Of a stretch of 64,000 nt of DNA, positions 35,100 through 48,098 are shown one piece after another; within the stretch, counting starts at the first letter, position 1, and every line of letters begins with the position of its first letter. The stretch is from Maratus speciosus (Eukaryota > Arthropoda > Arachnida > Araneae > Salticidae), in the NCBI GenBank assembly GCA_963932465.1, contig OZ010791.1:620813800-620877799 (forward strand), in the 5' to 3' direction. The position numbers and the translations under genes were made by a program. A model generated the notes under the pieces. That model was not told the DNA's origin, searched no databases, and saw only the letters and a program-made list of their open reading frames with translations.

Positions 35100-38000
35100 T
35101 CACTACTTTTTGTATGTTTTTTCAAGTTTGTTATTCTAAACTATATTAATATGAAAAAACTTAAATTTCGGTACTTTTATGTTAGCCGGGAGCAAATCTC
35201 CTCATTAGCCATTTGTTTTTTCGCCAATAGCAGTTTTCATTTTTCACATGTGTAAATTAGAAACAATGCTTTGATTTTCAAATAAAATATTTTGGTTTAT
35301 GTTATTATTTCTTATTTATTTATTTATTTCTATGTTAAATATTCTATCTAATAAAATGAGGGAAATGCATCTATTTTAAATGAGATGACTGAAAAGTTTA
35401 TATTTTTAAATGAAATGAATGCAATATGAAGAATGGAGTTGGGAACAGAATTTGGCGATTTGCCACTTGCGTCCGGCTAACATAAAAATACCTAAATTTA
35501 TTTTATTGAGCTTTACAAATTTATACTTTATTTCTTTTTATACTAGGACTTCCCTCAGAGGGATTAGTCTGAGCGATATTACTGAGAACATAGATTTAAT
35601 AATAACATGTGGAAGCAAAGAAAATGAGATGTTATCTTTAATTCTCCATATACTGCGAAAAATTTAAATGATGAAAATAAACGAATTGTAGAATTACAAA
35701 ATCTTATATATAAATTCGCATACACTGTTTAAAAAAATGGGAAATCAAATCATTCAAGACAGCCATGCATGGATATAAAATTGAAAGTACGCAATATATT
35801 AAAAGTAAAATAGAAAATGAAACACTAATTTACTTATATCGGAATTTTAACTGTATAAAATGATGTAAGAGCATAATCAGACGCTCCGCACCAATTTGAG
35901 TAACTTTAAATGACAAATATATGATGTTTAAAAAGAATGGACTATACTTTATATGGTGTGTGCTCCGCCGGAATAGTTAATATTGTACAATATCTGTTTT
36001 CCACGGATGCAATGAGGTTGTCGATAACATTTAAGGAATTCTCTTCTGAAAATCTAATATAGTATCAAAGTACCGAATACATCAAAAGTGGCATGCAATG
36101 CTTCGTTAGAGTGTGTTTTAGATATGCTCGATCGGATTTAAATGATGAGTGTATGCTGGCCCCTACATACGCTGTATTGTTTCGTTTTCAAACACATTCT
36201 GCACAAGTTGAGATGTATTTAGCATGTGTTAAATAAAAGAAATCGGCAATGATTACAACATAAAGTACGACACAAGATCTGAATATATCGTCTGCATAAC
36301 TTTTGAGCTGTCAAAGTGCCAATTGAAATAATTTACAAATCCATACATATTTATTCAGCAAATGATGCAAGCTAACATACGCCAATATGAACCCGATTAC
36401 AAAATTTCGCCAGAATAAGTTAATATATAAAAAATCTACTAATGATAATTGAGAATATGACCTTATGATAAAATGTCTAGAAAAATGAATCGGATAAAAA
36501 ATTCATATCACATCTGAAACGGCACTTCCCTCTGTTAGTGGCCTTGGAGAGAAAGAGAAAAGCCTAGAGAAGGAACACTTTAACAAGGACTTTCGGGCAA
36601 CCTACTCACTGTTTCATACAGGTCTTTATTCAATATTTACACAATTTATTTAATGCTAGGTGGGTATATATCAGTTTTGTTGCATTTAAATCACATGTTT
36701 TGCGGAGGAAATGCAGCATTATGAAATATTTAAAGTTGCTGTACCTAATAATTCCAAATTAATGGTAATTGGGATCGCTTTCCGTTAATTTCATCTTTTT
36801 AAATTTTAAATTTTTTAGAAACCATTCATAGAGACAATTGTATATTTTAAAACTAACCCGAAGCAAAATTTCAAGATTTTGGGCTCAGCAGTAACAGAGA
36901 AATAGAAAAGTTTTGAAAGCTTTTTGTTTCTGCACTGTTTTTTTATAGCGACATTTTTAGAAATTGTTCTATTGCGAGAATTTTCGTCATGATAAATACA
37001 GCGATGTCAATTTTCATGTTTATATTCCTAACAGTTCCATGTTCTTCGTTACTTAGATCATCTTTAGATCTTTTTCCGCTTTGTTTAGTCTTTCCACTTT
37101 TTAGAATTCGTTCTACAACGAGCATTTACATCTTATTAATTACTACCATGCCAAAGTTCTAGTTTCTAACCCCAACAGTATCCCAAAAATTTCAGTATTC
37201 CAAATAAATCATAGTTTAGAACCTTTCTAGAAATGTTTACGTTTATCCGTCAAATTGAACCTTTTAGAGAGCGTTCATTACGAGTATTTACATCTTAAAA
37301 GTAACTACCGCACCAAATTTAAAGTTTCTAACCCAATCAATATCGCAGAAATCACAATTTTAGAACTTTTTTGCTCCTGCAGCGATGTAGGTTCTTGCAC
37401 TGACATAAAATAGTCTTTTTTTTTGGAGCAGAGATGGCCACGAACATTTTTTTAAGTTGGCTATGTAGTTTCAGAGATAACACCTCACAAACGTACAAGC
37501 ATTAATAATATTATATACTTTATAATATTATAACGCTTTACAATATTAGCATTAGATGTACAGATACAAAAGCCATTTATCTGTTACAAGCTAAAGTGCC
37601 GGCGTTGCCCAGAATTTGAAGGATGTTTGTTCTGAAAAATCAATTTCAAAATTTAACGTACAACACAAAACAAACATTAAAAAAAGCAGTCGAAATGTTG
37701 TTGAATGAATCATATGAAAACGCTATATAAAAATGTATAAATGTATATAACAGACGCAAAAGAATACAGCAATAAATGAACATATTTCAATTTATAATTG
37801 GAGCAATAATGTTAAAATACGCCAATATTTCCCTAATCGTGTTTTTATTATGCTTTAATACATTTTTCACACTCATATGACGTTATACTATATCCACCAT
37901 GCCCTTTATATTTCCAATATGACGTAATATTTTCCTCTTTCACGTGGAAACCTTGCAATAGAAAAGTTATGAAGTTATATTCACTTTCATTTAAATTCGT

Positions 38001-39213
38001 CAAACCGTTTATTTCATTTTCATATTTCACGTGAATATCTTGCAATAGAGAAGTTATGACGTAATATTCACCATTTTTTTTTTTAATTCGGCAAACTATT
38101 TATTTCATTTTCATTTTTCACGTGGAAATCTTGCAGTAGAAAATTAATTGTTGTAGTAATAATTTTATTGTGTTTTTTAATTGTTGGCAACTGCTATAAC
38201 GAAAAATGTTTAAATTTGATAAGAAATTGCTGTTAAATTGGTGGTTTTTTATTAATTAAAAATTAACTATAAGTTATTTCGATTCCGGATTACTTTATTT
38301 GTCTCGGCCATGTTTTAATACACATGTACGTATCTCTTCACAATTTTGGCTTCTAAATTGTGGATTTTTTATAGAATTACAAACAGACAGATAGACAAGT
38401 TTTCATTTTTATATATCTCTCTATTCTATGAAAAGTAACTAACGCTGTCACCGCCGCCGCCGCCGCCGCCGCCGGTTTTGAATTTTTTGTGACCGGAGGT
38501 CTTTCTTCGTTAATATTAAGAAAACTATTGCATACAAATATAAGAAAATCGGTGGTATTATAGCGAAATGTTATAGCGAAATGTTTGATCAACACACTAA
38601 TGCATACAGTTTTCAAATCGAAGAATTATTTTAAGAGATATTTAATGCTAAAGTTGGACAAAATCGTTCCATTAAAAAAAAATTATAAGAGCAAAAGCTA
38701 TACATGGGAATTTAATCATTTTTAGATCATTTTATTCAATAGAAGATCCCGGTCTGCAGATTTCATTATTTTTTTTAATTTGACTCATTTTTTGAGGTTT
38801 TATTTCTATTTTAAATTCAAATATTCAGCATTTTGACAGATATTTTTTACATATTTTAGAAAATGGTATTAATTTAAACTGTTGCCAACTGTATAAACAG
38901 CGCAAACAATAATGTTTGCTTCAAATAAAAAAAAAATATTTACACGTTACTATTATAAACAGAAAAAAACCTTCAAATTACAATTAAATAATTAGGTATA
39001 AAAAGCATGCACTTATTGGAAATTACGCCATAAAAGCTATATTTACATGTGAATTTTAAAAGAGAAAGGATATTGTAAAATAAATTCATTAACATGCGCT
39101 AGAAATCTGAAATAGAACAAATTACGTCACATTACACTTATTATGCAAAATGAACAAAAAATAGTATTGTAAAACAGTTTAAATTTAAAAATTGTGCGAA
39201 ACAAAATATTAGA
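35100..39213. other. AT-rich, no gene recognised; (CCG)n at 38449-38474
   Basis: The trinucleotide run at 38449-38474 is an (CCG)8-type microsatellite and makes a spurious poly-Ala frame. GTGCCGGCGTTGCCCAGAAT near 37601-37620 and ACAGACAGATAGACAAG near 38381-38397 are wordings often seen at the ends of old arthropod repeats, but no boundaries could be drawn. No exon was identified. Confidence 0.4.
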
Positions 39214-40920
39214 GGTTAAATATTAGATTTTTTTCAAAATTTTATTATTTGTCGTTTGATGTGAGGTGTTCAGCTATAAGTATGCAATTTTTTATGTTTC
39301 AACATAATTAGGGGCTGAGTTAGAAAAATTGCTTTAAATACACAAGTTAGAGCCCAGAGGGTTAAATATTAGACTTTTTCAAAATTTTATTATTTGCTGT
39401 TTGATGTGAGGTGTTCAGCTATAAGTATACAAAATTTCATGTCTCCAACTTAATTAGGGGCTGAGTTAGAAAAATTGCTTAAAATACACAAGTTAGAGCC
39501 CAAAGGGTTAAATAATAGACTTTTTCAAAATTTTATTATTTGTCGTTTGATGTGAGGTGTTCAGCTATAAGTCTGCAAAATGTCATGTCTCCAACATAAT
39601 TAGGGGCTGAGTTAGAAAAATTGCTTAAAATACACAAGATAGAGCCCAGAGGTTTAAGTAATAGACTTTTTCAAAATTTTATTATTTGTCGTTAGATGTG
39701 AGGTGTTCAGCTATAAGTATGCAAAATGTCATGTCTCCAACTTAATTAGGGGCTGAGTTAGAAAAATTGCTTAAAATGCAGACGTTAGAGACCGGAGGGT
39801 TAAATATGACCTTTTCAAAATTTTATGATTTATCGTTTTATCGCAAGTGTTCAGCTATAAGTATGCAAACTTTCATGTCTCCAACTTAATTAGGGGCTGA
39901 GTTAGAAAAATTGCTTAAAATACACAAGTTAGAGCCCAGAGGGTTAAATATTAGACCTTTTTCAAAATTTTATTATTTGTCGTTTGATGTGAGGTGTTCA
40001 GCTATGAGTATGCAAAATTTCATGTCTCCAAATTAATTAGGGGCTGAGTTAGAAAAATTGCTTAAAATACAGAAGTTAGAGACTGGAGGGTTAAATATGA
40101 CTTTTTCAAAATTTTATGATTTATCGTGTTATCGCAAGTTTTCAGCTATAAGTATGCAAACTTTCAATTCTCCAACTTAGTTAGGGGATGAGTTAGAAAA
40201 ATTGCTTAAAATACATAAGTTAGAGCCCAGAGGGTTAAATATCAGACATTTTTCAAAATTTTATTATTTGTCGTTTGATGTGAGGATTTCAGCTGTAAGT
40301 ATGCGAAATTTCATGTCTCCAACTTAATTAGGGGCTGAGTTTGAAAAATTGCTTAAAATACAGAAGTTAGAGACTGGAGGGTTAAATATTAGACTTTTTA
40401 AAAATTTTATTATTTGTCGTTTGATGTGAGGTGTTCAGCTATAAGTATGCAAAATGTCATGTCTCCAACTGAATTAGGGACTGAGTTAGAAAGAAAAATT
40501 GCTTAAAATACAGAAGTTAGAGACCGGAGGGTTAAATATGACTTTTTCAAAATTTTATGATTTATCGTGTTATCGCAAGTGTTCAGCTATAAGTATGCAA
40601 ACTTTCATGTCTCCAACTTAATTAGGGGCTGAGTTAGAAAAGTTGATTTAAATACACAAGTTAGAGCCCAAAGGGTTAAATATTAAGACTTTTTCAAAAT
40701 TTTATTATTTGTCGTTTGATGTGAGATGTTCAGCTATAAGTATGCAAAATTTCATGTCTCCAACTTAATTAAATTAGGGGTTGAGTTAGAAAAATTCCTT
40801 AAAATACATAAGTTAGAGCCCAGAGGGTTAAATATTAGACTTATTCAAAATTTTACTATTTGCCGTTTGATGTGTGGTGTTCAGCTATAAGTATGTAAAT
40901 TTTCAAGTCTCCGACATATA
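39214..40920. repeat. Tandem array, about 12 copies of a ~146-bp unit, two variants
   Basis: GGTTAAATA-type starts occur near 39214, 39360, 39505, 39650, 39797, 39940, 40088, 40231, 40376, 40526, 40671 and 40822. All share TTTTTCAAAATTTTAT, TTCAGCTATAAGTATGCAAA and TAATTAGGGGCTGAGTTAG. Variant A has GAGCCCAGAGGG and TTTGTCGTTTGATGTGAGG. Variant B (starts 39797, 40088 and 40526) has GAGACCGGAGGG and TTTATCGTGTTATCGCAAG. The interleaving suggests a partly formed higher-order repeat. Confidence 0.92.
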
Positions 40921-40982
40921 TAGTTTCTGAGAACGGGCTCTGTGACAGACGGACAAATAGACAGACAAAGGAGTGAGACAGG

Positions 40983-41011
40983 TAGGGTTTCGTTTGATGG
41001 ACGAAACTCTA
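40983..41011. repeat. Hairpin just after the 146-bp array
   Basis: TAGGGTTTCGT (40983-40993) pairs with ACGAAACTCTA (41001-41011) over a 7-base loop. It follows a GACAGACGGACAAATAGACA tract. Together they resemble the terminus of an old mobile repeat that may have carried the array. Confidence 0.55.
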
Positions 41012-41153
41012 AAAACATGCTGCGGATGACTGTAACAACATCCTAAAATTACATTACCATCAGCGATCTACCAATCCCGAATTTAGTTTATATTCGTTTC
41101 ATATATTCTTATTCTTTTGTGCGGCCCTGTAAAATAATTATCAATATTATATA

Positions 41154-41500
41154 CAGTAAAACCTCTGAATAGCTGACACCCCGAGAATGCAGAATTTGTC
41201 CTCTATTTAGAGGTGACCGCTACTGAGAGTAAAACATGTACAGTTATTTAAGAGTTGGTAATCGAAAAAATGTCCGCTAAATAGAGGTATCCGCTAATCG
41301 GGTGTGTCCGCTATGGAGGTTTTACCAGTAAAACTTTTGAATAGCGAACACCTCGGGAGGGCAGAATTTGTCCTCTATTTGGAGGTGTTCGCTACTGAGA
41401 GTAAAAAATGTTGAGTTATTTAAGGGTTGGTAATCGAAAAAAATGCCCGCTAAATAGAGGTGTCCACTAATCGGGTGTGTCCGTTATGGAGGTTTTACTG
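41154..41500. mobile_element. Two pogo/Tigger-type MITEs joined end to end
   Basis: Copy 1 (41154-41325, 172 bp) and copy 2 (41326-41500, 175 bp) each start CAGTAAAAC and end GAGGTTTTAC(TG). The bodies match closely (GCAGAATTTGTCCTCTATTT, CTACTGAGAGTAAAA, GGTAATCGAAAAAA, TCGGGTGTGTCCG). A TA precedes the left copy. No base separates them. Each is a short non-coding derivative with inverted TIRs. Confidence 0.87.
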
Positions 41501-43440
41501 CATAATAATATCACCCTTTACAAGAAAATTGCATGCTGTATGATAGACAGATAGACATCCAGAGAAAGATAACCTCCGGATCAATAAACACTCATGTCTT
41601 TTGTTTTAATCATCCACAATTGTATGTCATACAACATGCCAGATTTTATACAACAGGCTAAAAACGGTCACCGTGGTACGGAATACTGTATTATTATTTG
41701 TTTGTCCACCAAAACTGGGTGCCACGGGTTGTTGCAAGGTTTGTGATCACGTGGTTGAAACTGATCTATTCAATATTACTCCGTGGGTCCTTTTTTTTAT
41801 TTGCTCCATGTGTTCAAACCAGTTGTCTACGAAAACATCAACCGGTGAAAGTGACGCACACCAAATTTCTGTGACGTATGCAGATAAATTGTGCTTTTTA
41901 AAGAGTTTTTTCTATATTATTTTTAAACGGTTTGGAACTTATTTTTCATAGTAGGTGCATTCAGTAGGCGACCCTCATAGGTACCTTCTGGTGCAATCAG
42001 AAACGAAATCCGACAAATATTTTTTGAGTTATGCGTGACGAAAGGTTTTTATTAGGCTTTTTTTTAGTAGGACATGGCGTTAATATCCATCGTAGTAGTA
42101 AAGTGTCCGGGCAGTAATATTTCGCTGAGTATTAGCCTTCGCTTCGCTCAGACAATTAAAGTACTAGCCGCCTCTAGCAAGCAGTATTTACTCTATCAAT
42201 TCCACGTTAAACGTTGCATCATGTTACTCTTATTCATAATTTAATTTAATTACACATTCTTTCGCCAAGTCGGAAGCTTTTGATAGAGAAATCAAGAACT
42301 CTTTACGACCATAGAAGCACATCATATATTTTGTGTTGTTGTGTATTTCATCTTTCGTAACAAATATCTCTTAACTCATTTATACATGTTTCTTTAGCTG
42401 TTACGGTTCGTTCTCTAATGCGGAAATTTTTAATCATATTAAGTAATCTTTTCTAATTGGGCTCACTGCCAATTGTTGTATTTTAACTGATACGACTGGG
42501 GTACAAGTAAAATGGTTCTTATGAAATCCTTTGACGATATCGGCATTTACATTAAACCATATTGATGCTAATATCTTTTAGTTTCACGTTAACCTTTTCA
42601 ATAGACTCGATCACGGAACAATAGAAGGTCTACCGGTTCACTGCCATGATCCACTTGAAAATCTATCATTCTTCTCATCTGGTCGTGTTAAAGAATTAAT
42701 CAATGTGCCATGGTTTTAAGATTTTAGCTTATTTTATTCGAAACCTGAAAACTAAAATGCAAGGAACCGGATTATAGAAGATTCATTCTAACGTACATAC
42801 AGATTAACAGGTTACATATAATAGAATTATAATAATCATAAGGAGAACTGGATGTTTCAATGCTTTAATAGTTTTCGTAAATTCCCTTTATATAATACAG
42901 AAGTTTTAGTGGTGTAAAGATTAAGAACATAGTCAGAGTAAGTATAATAACAGTACAATTTAATAACAATAGCAGAGGTTTTGGGTAGTGACGAAACTAT
43001 TAGCACTTTGGAAATATTCGTACGTTATATCATTTAACTATTCAGATGATATGCGGAAAAATAAAAATAGATGTCTCGCATTAATAATTAACTCACTGAA
43101 AAATAGCCACTAGCGTCAAATATTCGCCAAGCTTGGCGACATTTAGCAAAGTTTAGCCAAATTTGGTAATATATCATGCCAATTCTCAAATTTGGCGACA
43201 GAAAATGTTTTGTTTATTCTGACGTCATAATGATGCATATGTATTATGTATTATACACATACCTATAATATTTATGATGCAAATGTATTACGTATTATAT
43301 GCATATGTATAATATGTATGATGCATATGCATAAGTTCATTAACATCACTAAAACGCACTTAAAGGAATAGTGTTCCATAAATAGTAGGGATAATTGCCA
43401 GATTGACCAGAGTGCTATTGAGATTAGAATTCCGACATTT
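41501..43440. other. AT-rich, no gene recognised
   Basis: CTTCGCTTCGCTCAGAC near 42137-42153, followed by TACTAGCCGC, resembles an inverted Helitron 3' hairpin region, weakly. A TATGCATATGTATAAT-rich simple stretch lies at 43233-43332. Confidence 0.35.
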
Positions 43441-43445
43441 TTAAT

Positions 43446-43841
43446 AGACCGGGAGGCGTCTGCACACACCATCACCTCATCGAGTTTACAGCTGAAATTT
43501 TAGGATTAGTAAAAACTAGATTAGCATATTAAACTGCAACTGGTCTGTTAAGTCATATCTTGGTAGAAACTACCTGAAGACCTAATTTTAGTGGTTAACT
43601 GATAGGTTTACTATTGTATTTTCCTGCATCCAAAAGTTTGGAAACATGGAGGAATAGGTGCAGGAAAACACAATGGAAAATCCACCAATTAACTTGCAAA
43701 ATCGGGTCTGTAGGTGGTTTCCACAAAAATATGACTTGGCAGACCAGATAGATTTCAGTACGCTAATCTATATTTAACTGATCCTAAAATTTCAGCCGTC
43801 AACTCGATGAGGTGATGATCTGTGTAGACGCCTCCCGGTCT
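43446..43841. mobile_element. Palindromic foldback element (396 bp)
   Basis: The arms start AGACCGGGAGGCGTCT and are about 190 bp each, separated only by a short centre near 43633-43650. The outer parts match closely (CATCACCTCATCGAGTT, CTGAAATTTTAGGAT); the inner parts are diverged. TTAAT flanks both ends (43441-43445 and 43842-43846). A related single arm is suspected near 2900. No coding content. Confidence 0.85.
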
Positions 43842-43846
43842 TTAAT

Positions 43847-45567
43847 AAAATTTGTTTTAAGGAAGTAAAAGATAGAAAGATGGACAGATAAACTGAAAGA
43901 TTAGCCTTATTGAGATTTTTGTAAAAGCATATAAAAGCATACAGCTTGAAATCATGTAACACCTTTATAACTCAGGCTAATTTTCTGTAATCGGATTTTG
44001 GCGACCAACATATCTTATCTATAACTATAATCTTTCTTTTACAGATTTAAAATTAACAGTAAGTAGGCTAATAATACAATAAAATAACATTAGCAGCGGA
44101 CTTCGGACGCCGCATCTGTCGCACATCGCGTTAAAGACAGTTTATTAGTTACACATTTCATTTAATTAAAAGCAGATTTTTAAACTTTCATATGTAATTA
44201 GGATATTTTTCCACTATAGGGACCTTGGCATTTTTTAAAAATCTTGGCGCAATTCGGACTTCAGAAACTGAGATATGTTGCCAAATGATATAAACAACTA
44301 TGAAAACAAACCTGATGAACTTTTATGTTATTTATATATGTATGTATTTATATAAATGTAAACATTTTATTTACACGTGAATAAAATATTATTTTTTATA
44401 TACAAATTATTTATGTTGGTATATAAAAATAAATAAACGGGTTCCTTACATTAAATAAATTGTATACATATGAAAAAAATTGCTTGTGTATATGACACAG
44501 TAAATAGGTTGCCAGAAAATACGTTATTATCAAATTTCTTTTCTCGTCAAGGCTATTTTCTGTATTTTGCCAAGGCTACTATATCGGAAACGTAGGGAAT
44601 TGCGGTTATATTTTGTTAAATGTTTTATTGTTTTAATATCATAAATATATCATAAACTATACTGATTAAAATTTTTAGGTGTATTCATTTTTTCTATTTA
44701 ACAAATATTTTTGGAAAAGCATATATATAAAATGTTATTCTTGTTGAAATCACGTGACCCCTTCAAAACTCTGTAATCGAGTTTTGGCGACCAACATTGG
44801 CACAATTGAATGTTTACGGCCAAATGAACACCCCCTGTTTGAAGGGTTTAGAGGCGAAAATTCTGTGTTTTCAGATTTTTCTGGTTAATTGTGCTACAAA
44901 CCCGACTTACTTGTGAAATTTCATGATTCTACGACTTCTAGAAGTACCTTAGTTATTTGATGATGCGCAGTGAGTCAGTGACAAAAAAGCGCTTTTTCGG
45001 AATTTAATATTTCGAAAACTACTAAATATAGAAACATGGAATCGTGGAAACTTAGTTCAGTTTGACCATACGAACATGTGTATAAAAGAAAAATTTCTAT
45101 ATCTCTCCCTAAAACGACGTTATGAGGGGGTGAATAGTATGCCGAAATGGTTCAGGAAAAGGTAGCTTACGGCTTGTGCGAACTTGGCGGACGCACTGCC
45201 GTGCTCCCAGATACCTCAGACGCTCATCTTTCTTTCATATTTTGTCGTAAATTTTAATATGTATTTTATTTTATTTCATTTTAATATGTATTTCAATTAT
45301 ATTAAATTTTTAATATGTATTTCATTTATTTTCCATCAAGAAACAGTTATCTTTGAAAACGCTCGAATGACTGAACAGTTTGCTGGATATTTTTAACAAT
45401 GTAGCACTACAAGTATTTTTTAAGAAAGAAAAAATAAAATCGACTTCTAGGATCATTTCTTATCTTATTGCATGCCAGTTGACGTATTGAATAACCCTGA
45501 TTTGGCACAACAGAGTGTTTTGGTGATGATCTTTTATTCTTATCCACATTCCTTTTTACGCGGCTGC
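43847..45567. other. No gene; a repeated pair
   Basis: TGTAATCGGATTTTGGCGAC at about 43988-44007 and TGTAATCGAGTTTTGGCGAC at about 44771-44790 sit in related contexts (each preceded by a TTGAAATCA...AC...CTTTAAAACTC-like stretch and followed by CAACAT), so one repeat family occurs twice here. No coding exon was seen. Confidence 0.4.
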
Positions 45568-46131
45568 CAAGAAGGGTTATGTGTTTCACGCGTATCTGGG
45601 TATGTGGATTTCTTTATGCCCTCGAAACATCGCAACGGCTGGATGGATTTTAACGAATGAGGTCTCTGTCGATTCGTCTTAACCGTCCGATCGTTATAGG
45701 CTAGGTTTCGTTTTTATAAATTCAAAATGGCGGCCGTAAAATACAAAATGGCGGTAGAGATGAAAAAATATTTTACGCACCCTATTGAGCGGCATATCAT
45801 TGGACAGGTCTTTCAAAATGAAGACGATGTTTCATTGACTATTTTACAGTCAGAAGCTCCGTTTAAATATTACACAACATGGAATTTGTTTAGGTAGGAT
45901 CTTTAGCTTTACTGCAATTCTAACCATCATAGACATCTATAGGCCTCATCGAAACAGTGTTTATAGATAGGAACTAACAATTAAACACAACTTAAAAGTC
46001 ATCAATACAAGTAACTAAACAAAATAGGCAAGTAATATAAAAAATAGTTTCACATGGTTGAGAAATAATTAATAGTTCGTTTTTTACGCAGTCGGGTTTT
46101 TTGATTTTTTAAATTTAATTTTTACTTGTTA
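45568..46131 (-). repeat. Helitron-like interspersed repeat, copy 2
   Basis: Inverted copy of the repeat at 32083-33172 and 55060-55618, with CACGCGTATCTGGGTATGTG at its left and TTTTTACGCAGTCGGGTTTT at its right. It is uninterrupted and about 560 bp long, so it defines the full unit. Confidence 0.75.
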
Positions 46132-46892
46132 ATTCCATTGTTACCAATATTGGGATATTGACGGGCAGTAAAAAATGTTATGAATGGTACGACGATTATT
46201 TTAAAAACATCTAACAGCACTGTGTCCTAGTGTTGTGTAGGGGAAAACTCATTGAAATAACTTCGTGAGTTTGACTCACTTTCTGAGACTTTTGAATTGA
46301 GGGAAAGTGACGTCCATTTTGACAAAATTACTATAAAATGTCTAAGAATAGAATGGAAGTGCACTTTTTTTTTTTTTTTTTTTTTTTAAACGTCACTTTA
46401 TTTTTATGGTCGAGAAGATTCACAGAGTTCCACATGGGCCCGAGTCCAGCTCAATCCGATTTTCTTTCGTTAGACTTCTCTCGAACCCCGAGTTATTTTT
46501 TATTTTTGTAAACTCGAGCCTCGGAGGGGCCTGGACTTTATTTTTTCAAGGCTGTGCCGGTTTGACATTTTATCGTTTCTTTATTTTTTTTGTAAAACAT
46601 GTTATTGTATATTTTCTTTAATGGATCCTTTAGAAATTGATTTTGATCAACAAAAATTATTGACAAATGTTTTTAAAACCTACTTTTCTTTCTTTTTTAT
46701 TAATAGAGTTTCAAAATCGCAATTTTTTAACCATATTTGTCTTTTATTCTAAACTACATTCATTTTCTTTTTTTATGAGTGTTCATTTGAATATACCAAC
46801 TGTCTGAATGATCATTAAAGTTTTTTATGTTATTCTGGTGGTATTACACGGTTTGAAAGAGTATAATTTGAAAAATTATGGGCTTTTTTGCA
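46132..46892. other. No gene; T-run
   Basis: A poly-T run of nearly 30 sits at 46363-46388. GGCTGTGCCGG near 46552 resembles 33803-33811. Nothing was identified. Confidence 0.4.
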
Positions 46893-48098
46893 TACCGCCA
46901 ACCGGGGCTACTTTGGGCCACTTTTTCTTGGTTCCACTCACATTTCCATTAGTAAAAAATATTATATGTGATTTTTCAACGTCGAAATGGAGTTGTAAAC
47001 AATTAACATGAAACAATGAAGCAAACTGTATGGTTTTAAAGAGGAAATTTTGTATATATTTTTAATTTTTAACTATTTTTTTTTAAGTTTTGGAACAAAG
47101 TAGCCCCTGCTGAGGGCTTCTTTGGTCCATTCACTTAATTTCATATAAAATGAATACATTTCATATGTAAATGAATACATTTTCATTGAAACTCCCTTGC
47201 AATAGCATTTTCTAATAAATTAATGCTGCAAACTCGATAAACATTTTTTTTTTTTTTTTTTTACATTTAAACACAATAAACCAATTGTTAATATTAAAGA
47301 AACGACAAACAGTTTTCGTCATGTTTACCTCAGCAACTGGGACAAAAACAATTAATGTAACATTTTGCTGCAGTAACATTTGAAAAAAATGTGTGTGGTT
47401 CTACCTGAGGCCCGCGGGCCGCATGCGGCCCACCTATTCATTTTTTGTTGGTCCTTGCCCTTCTTACAGGAAAGAAAAAATTTTATTTTAACATTTGGAA
47501 AAAAATCGTTTACCCTTCTTACTGCTTTAAGTTTTTAACTAATACTACTTTAGGCTTTTTTAAAGTTTATGTCAGCAGCACCAGCACCTTACAATCTTCA
47601 TTTTCCCTATAACGGCCATATTGAAGCTTCACACATAGACCGTTATAGTCCGTGGCTTGCCTATTTCGATTTTCACTATCATTCATTTCTGCTACGAAAG
47701 AGGCAGGTGGGAAAGGCGAGAAATTGTCTGTGAATTTGTGGTTTCCAGTGATTGGCTGCCATATCTTAGCGATCGTTCGTGTGCTGCGGAGGATTTTCCG
47801 GAAAATTTCCATATAAAACGTAGCGCAGGACAGTTCGGGGTGGTTGTTTTTGACGAGAGATGTAGTATGTCGAGAGATTGTTGTCGTTGTTGTTGCGAGA
47901 GCGGTATAGTCCGACAAGAGATTGTTGTTGTTGCGAGAGCGGTGCCTAAAGTGGCGGAACTTAAGAAACGGCGTGTTGAAAATGAAAAACGACAATTTCA
48001 ATCAAAGTGGAAGGAAAGTTACTTTTTTGTTAAATGTAATAGAAAATCACAGTGTGTTATCTTTTCTCAAGTCTTAGGTGTTTCGAAGGAGTACAACA

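Noticed and set aside
38377..38616. Poly-Ala protein frame
   Set aside because: Caused by the (CCG)n microsatellite read in one frame.
39214..40920. CRISPR-like array
   Set aside because: Units of 146 bp are tandem without unique spacers, and the genome is clearly eukaryotic.
41673..41951. 92-residue Cys-containing open frame as an exon
   Set aside because: No recognisable domain, no clear splice sites, and flanked by decayed repeats.
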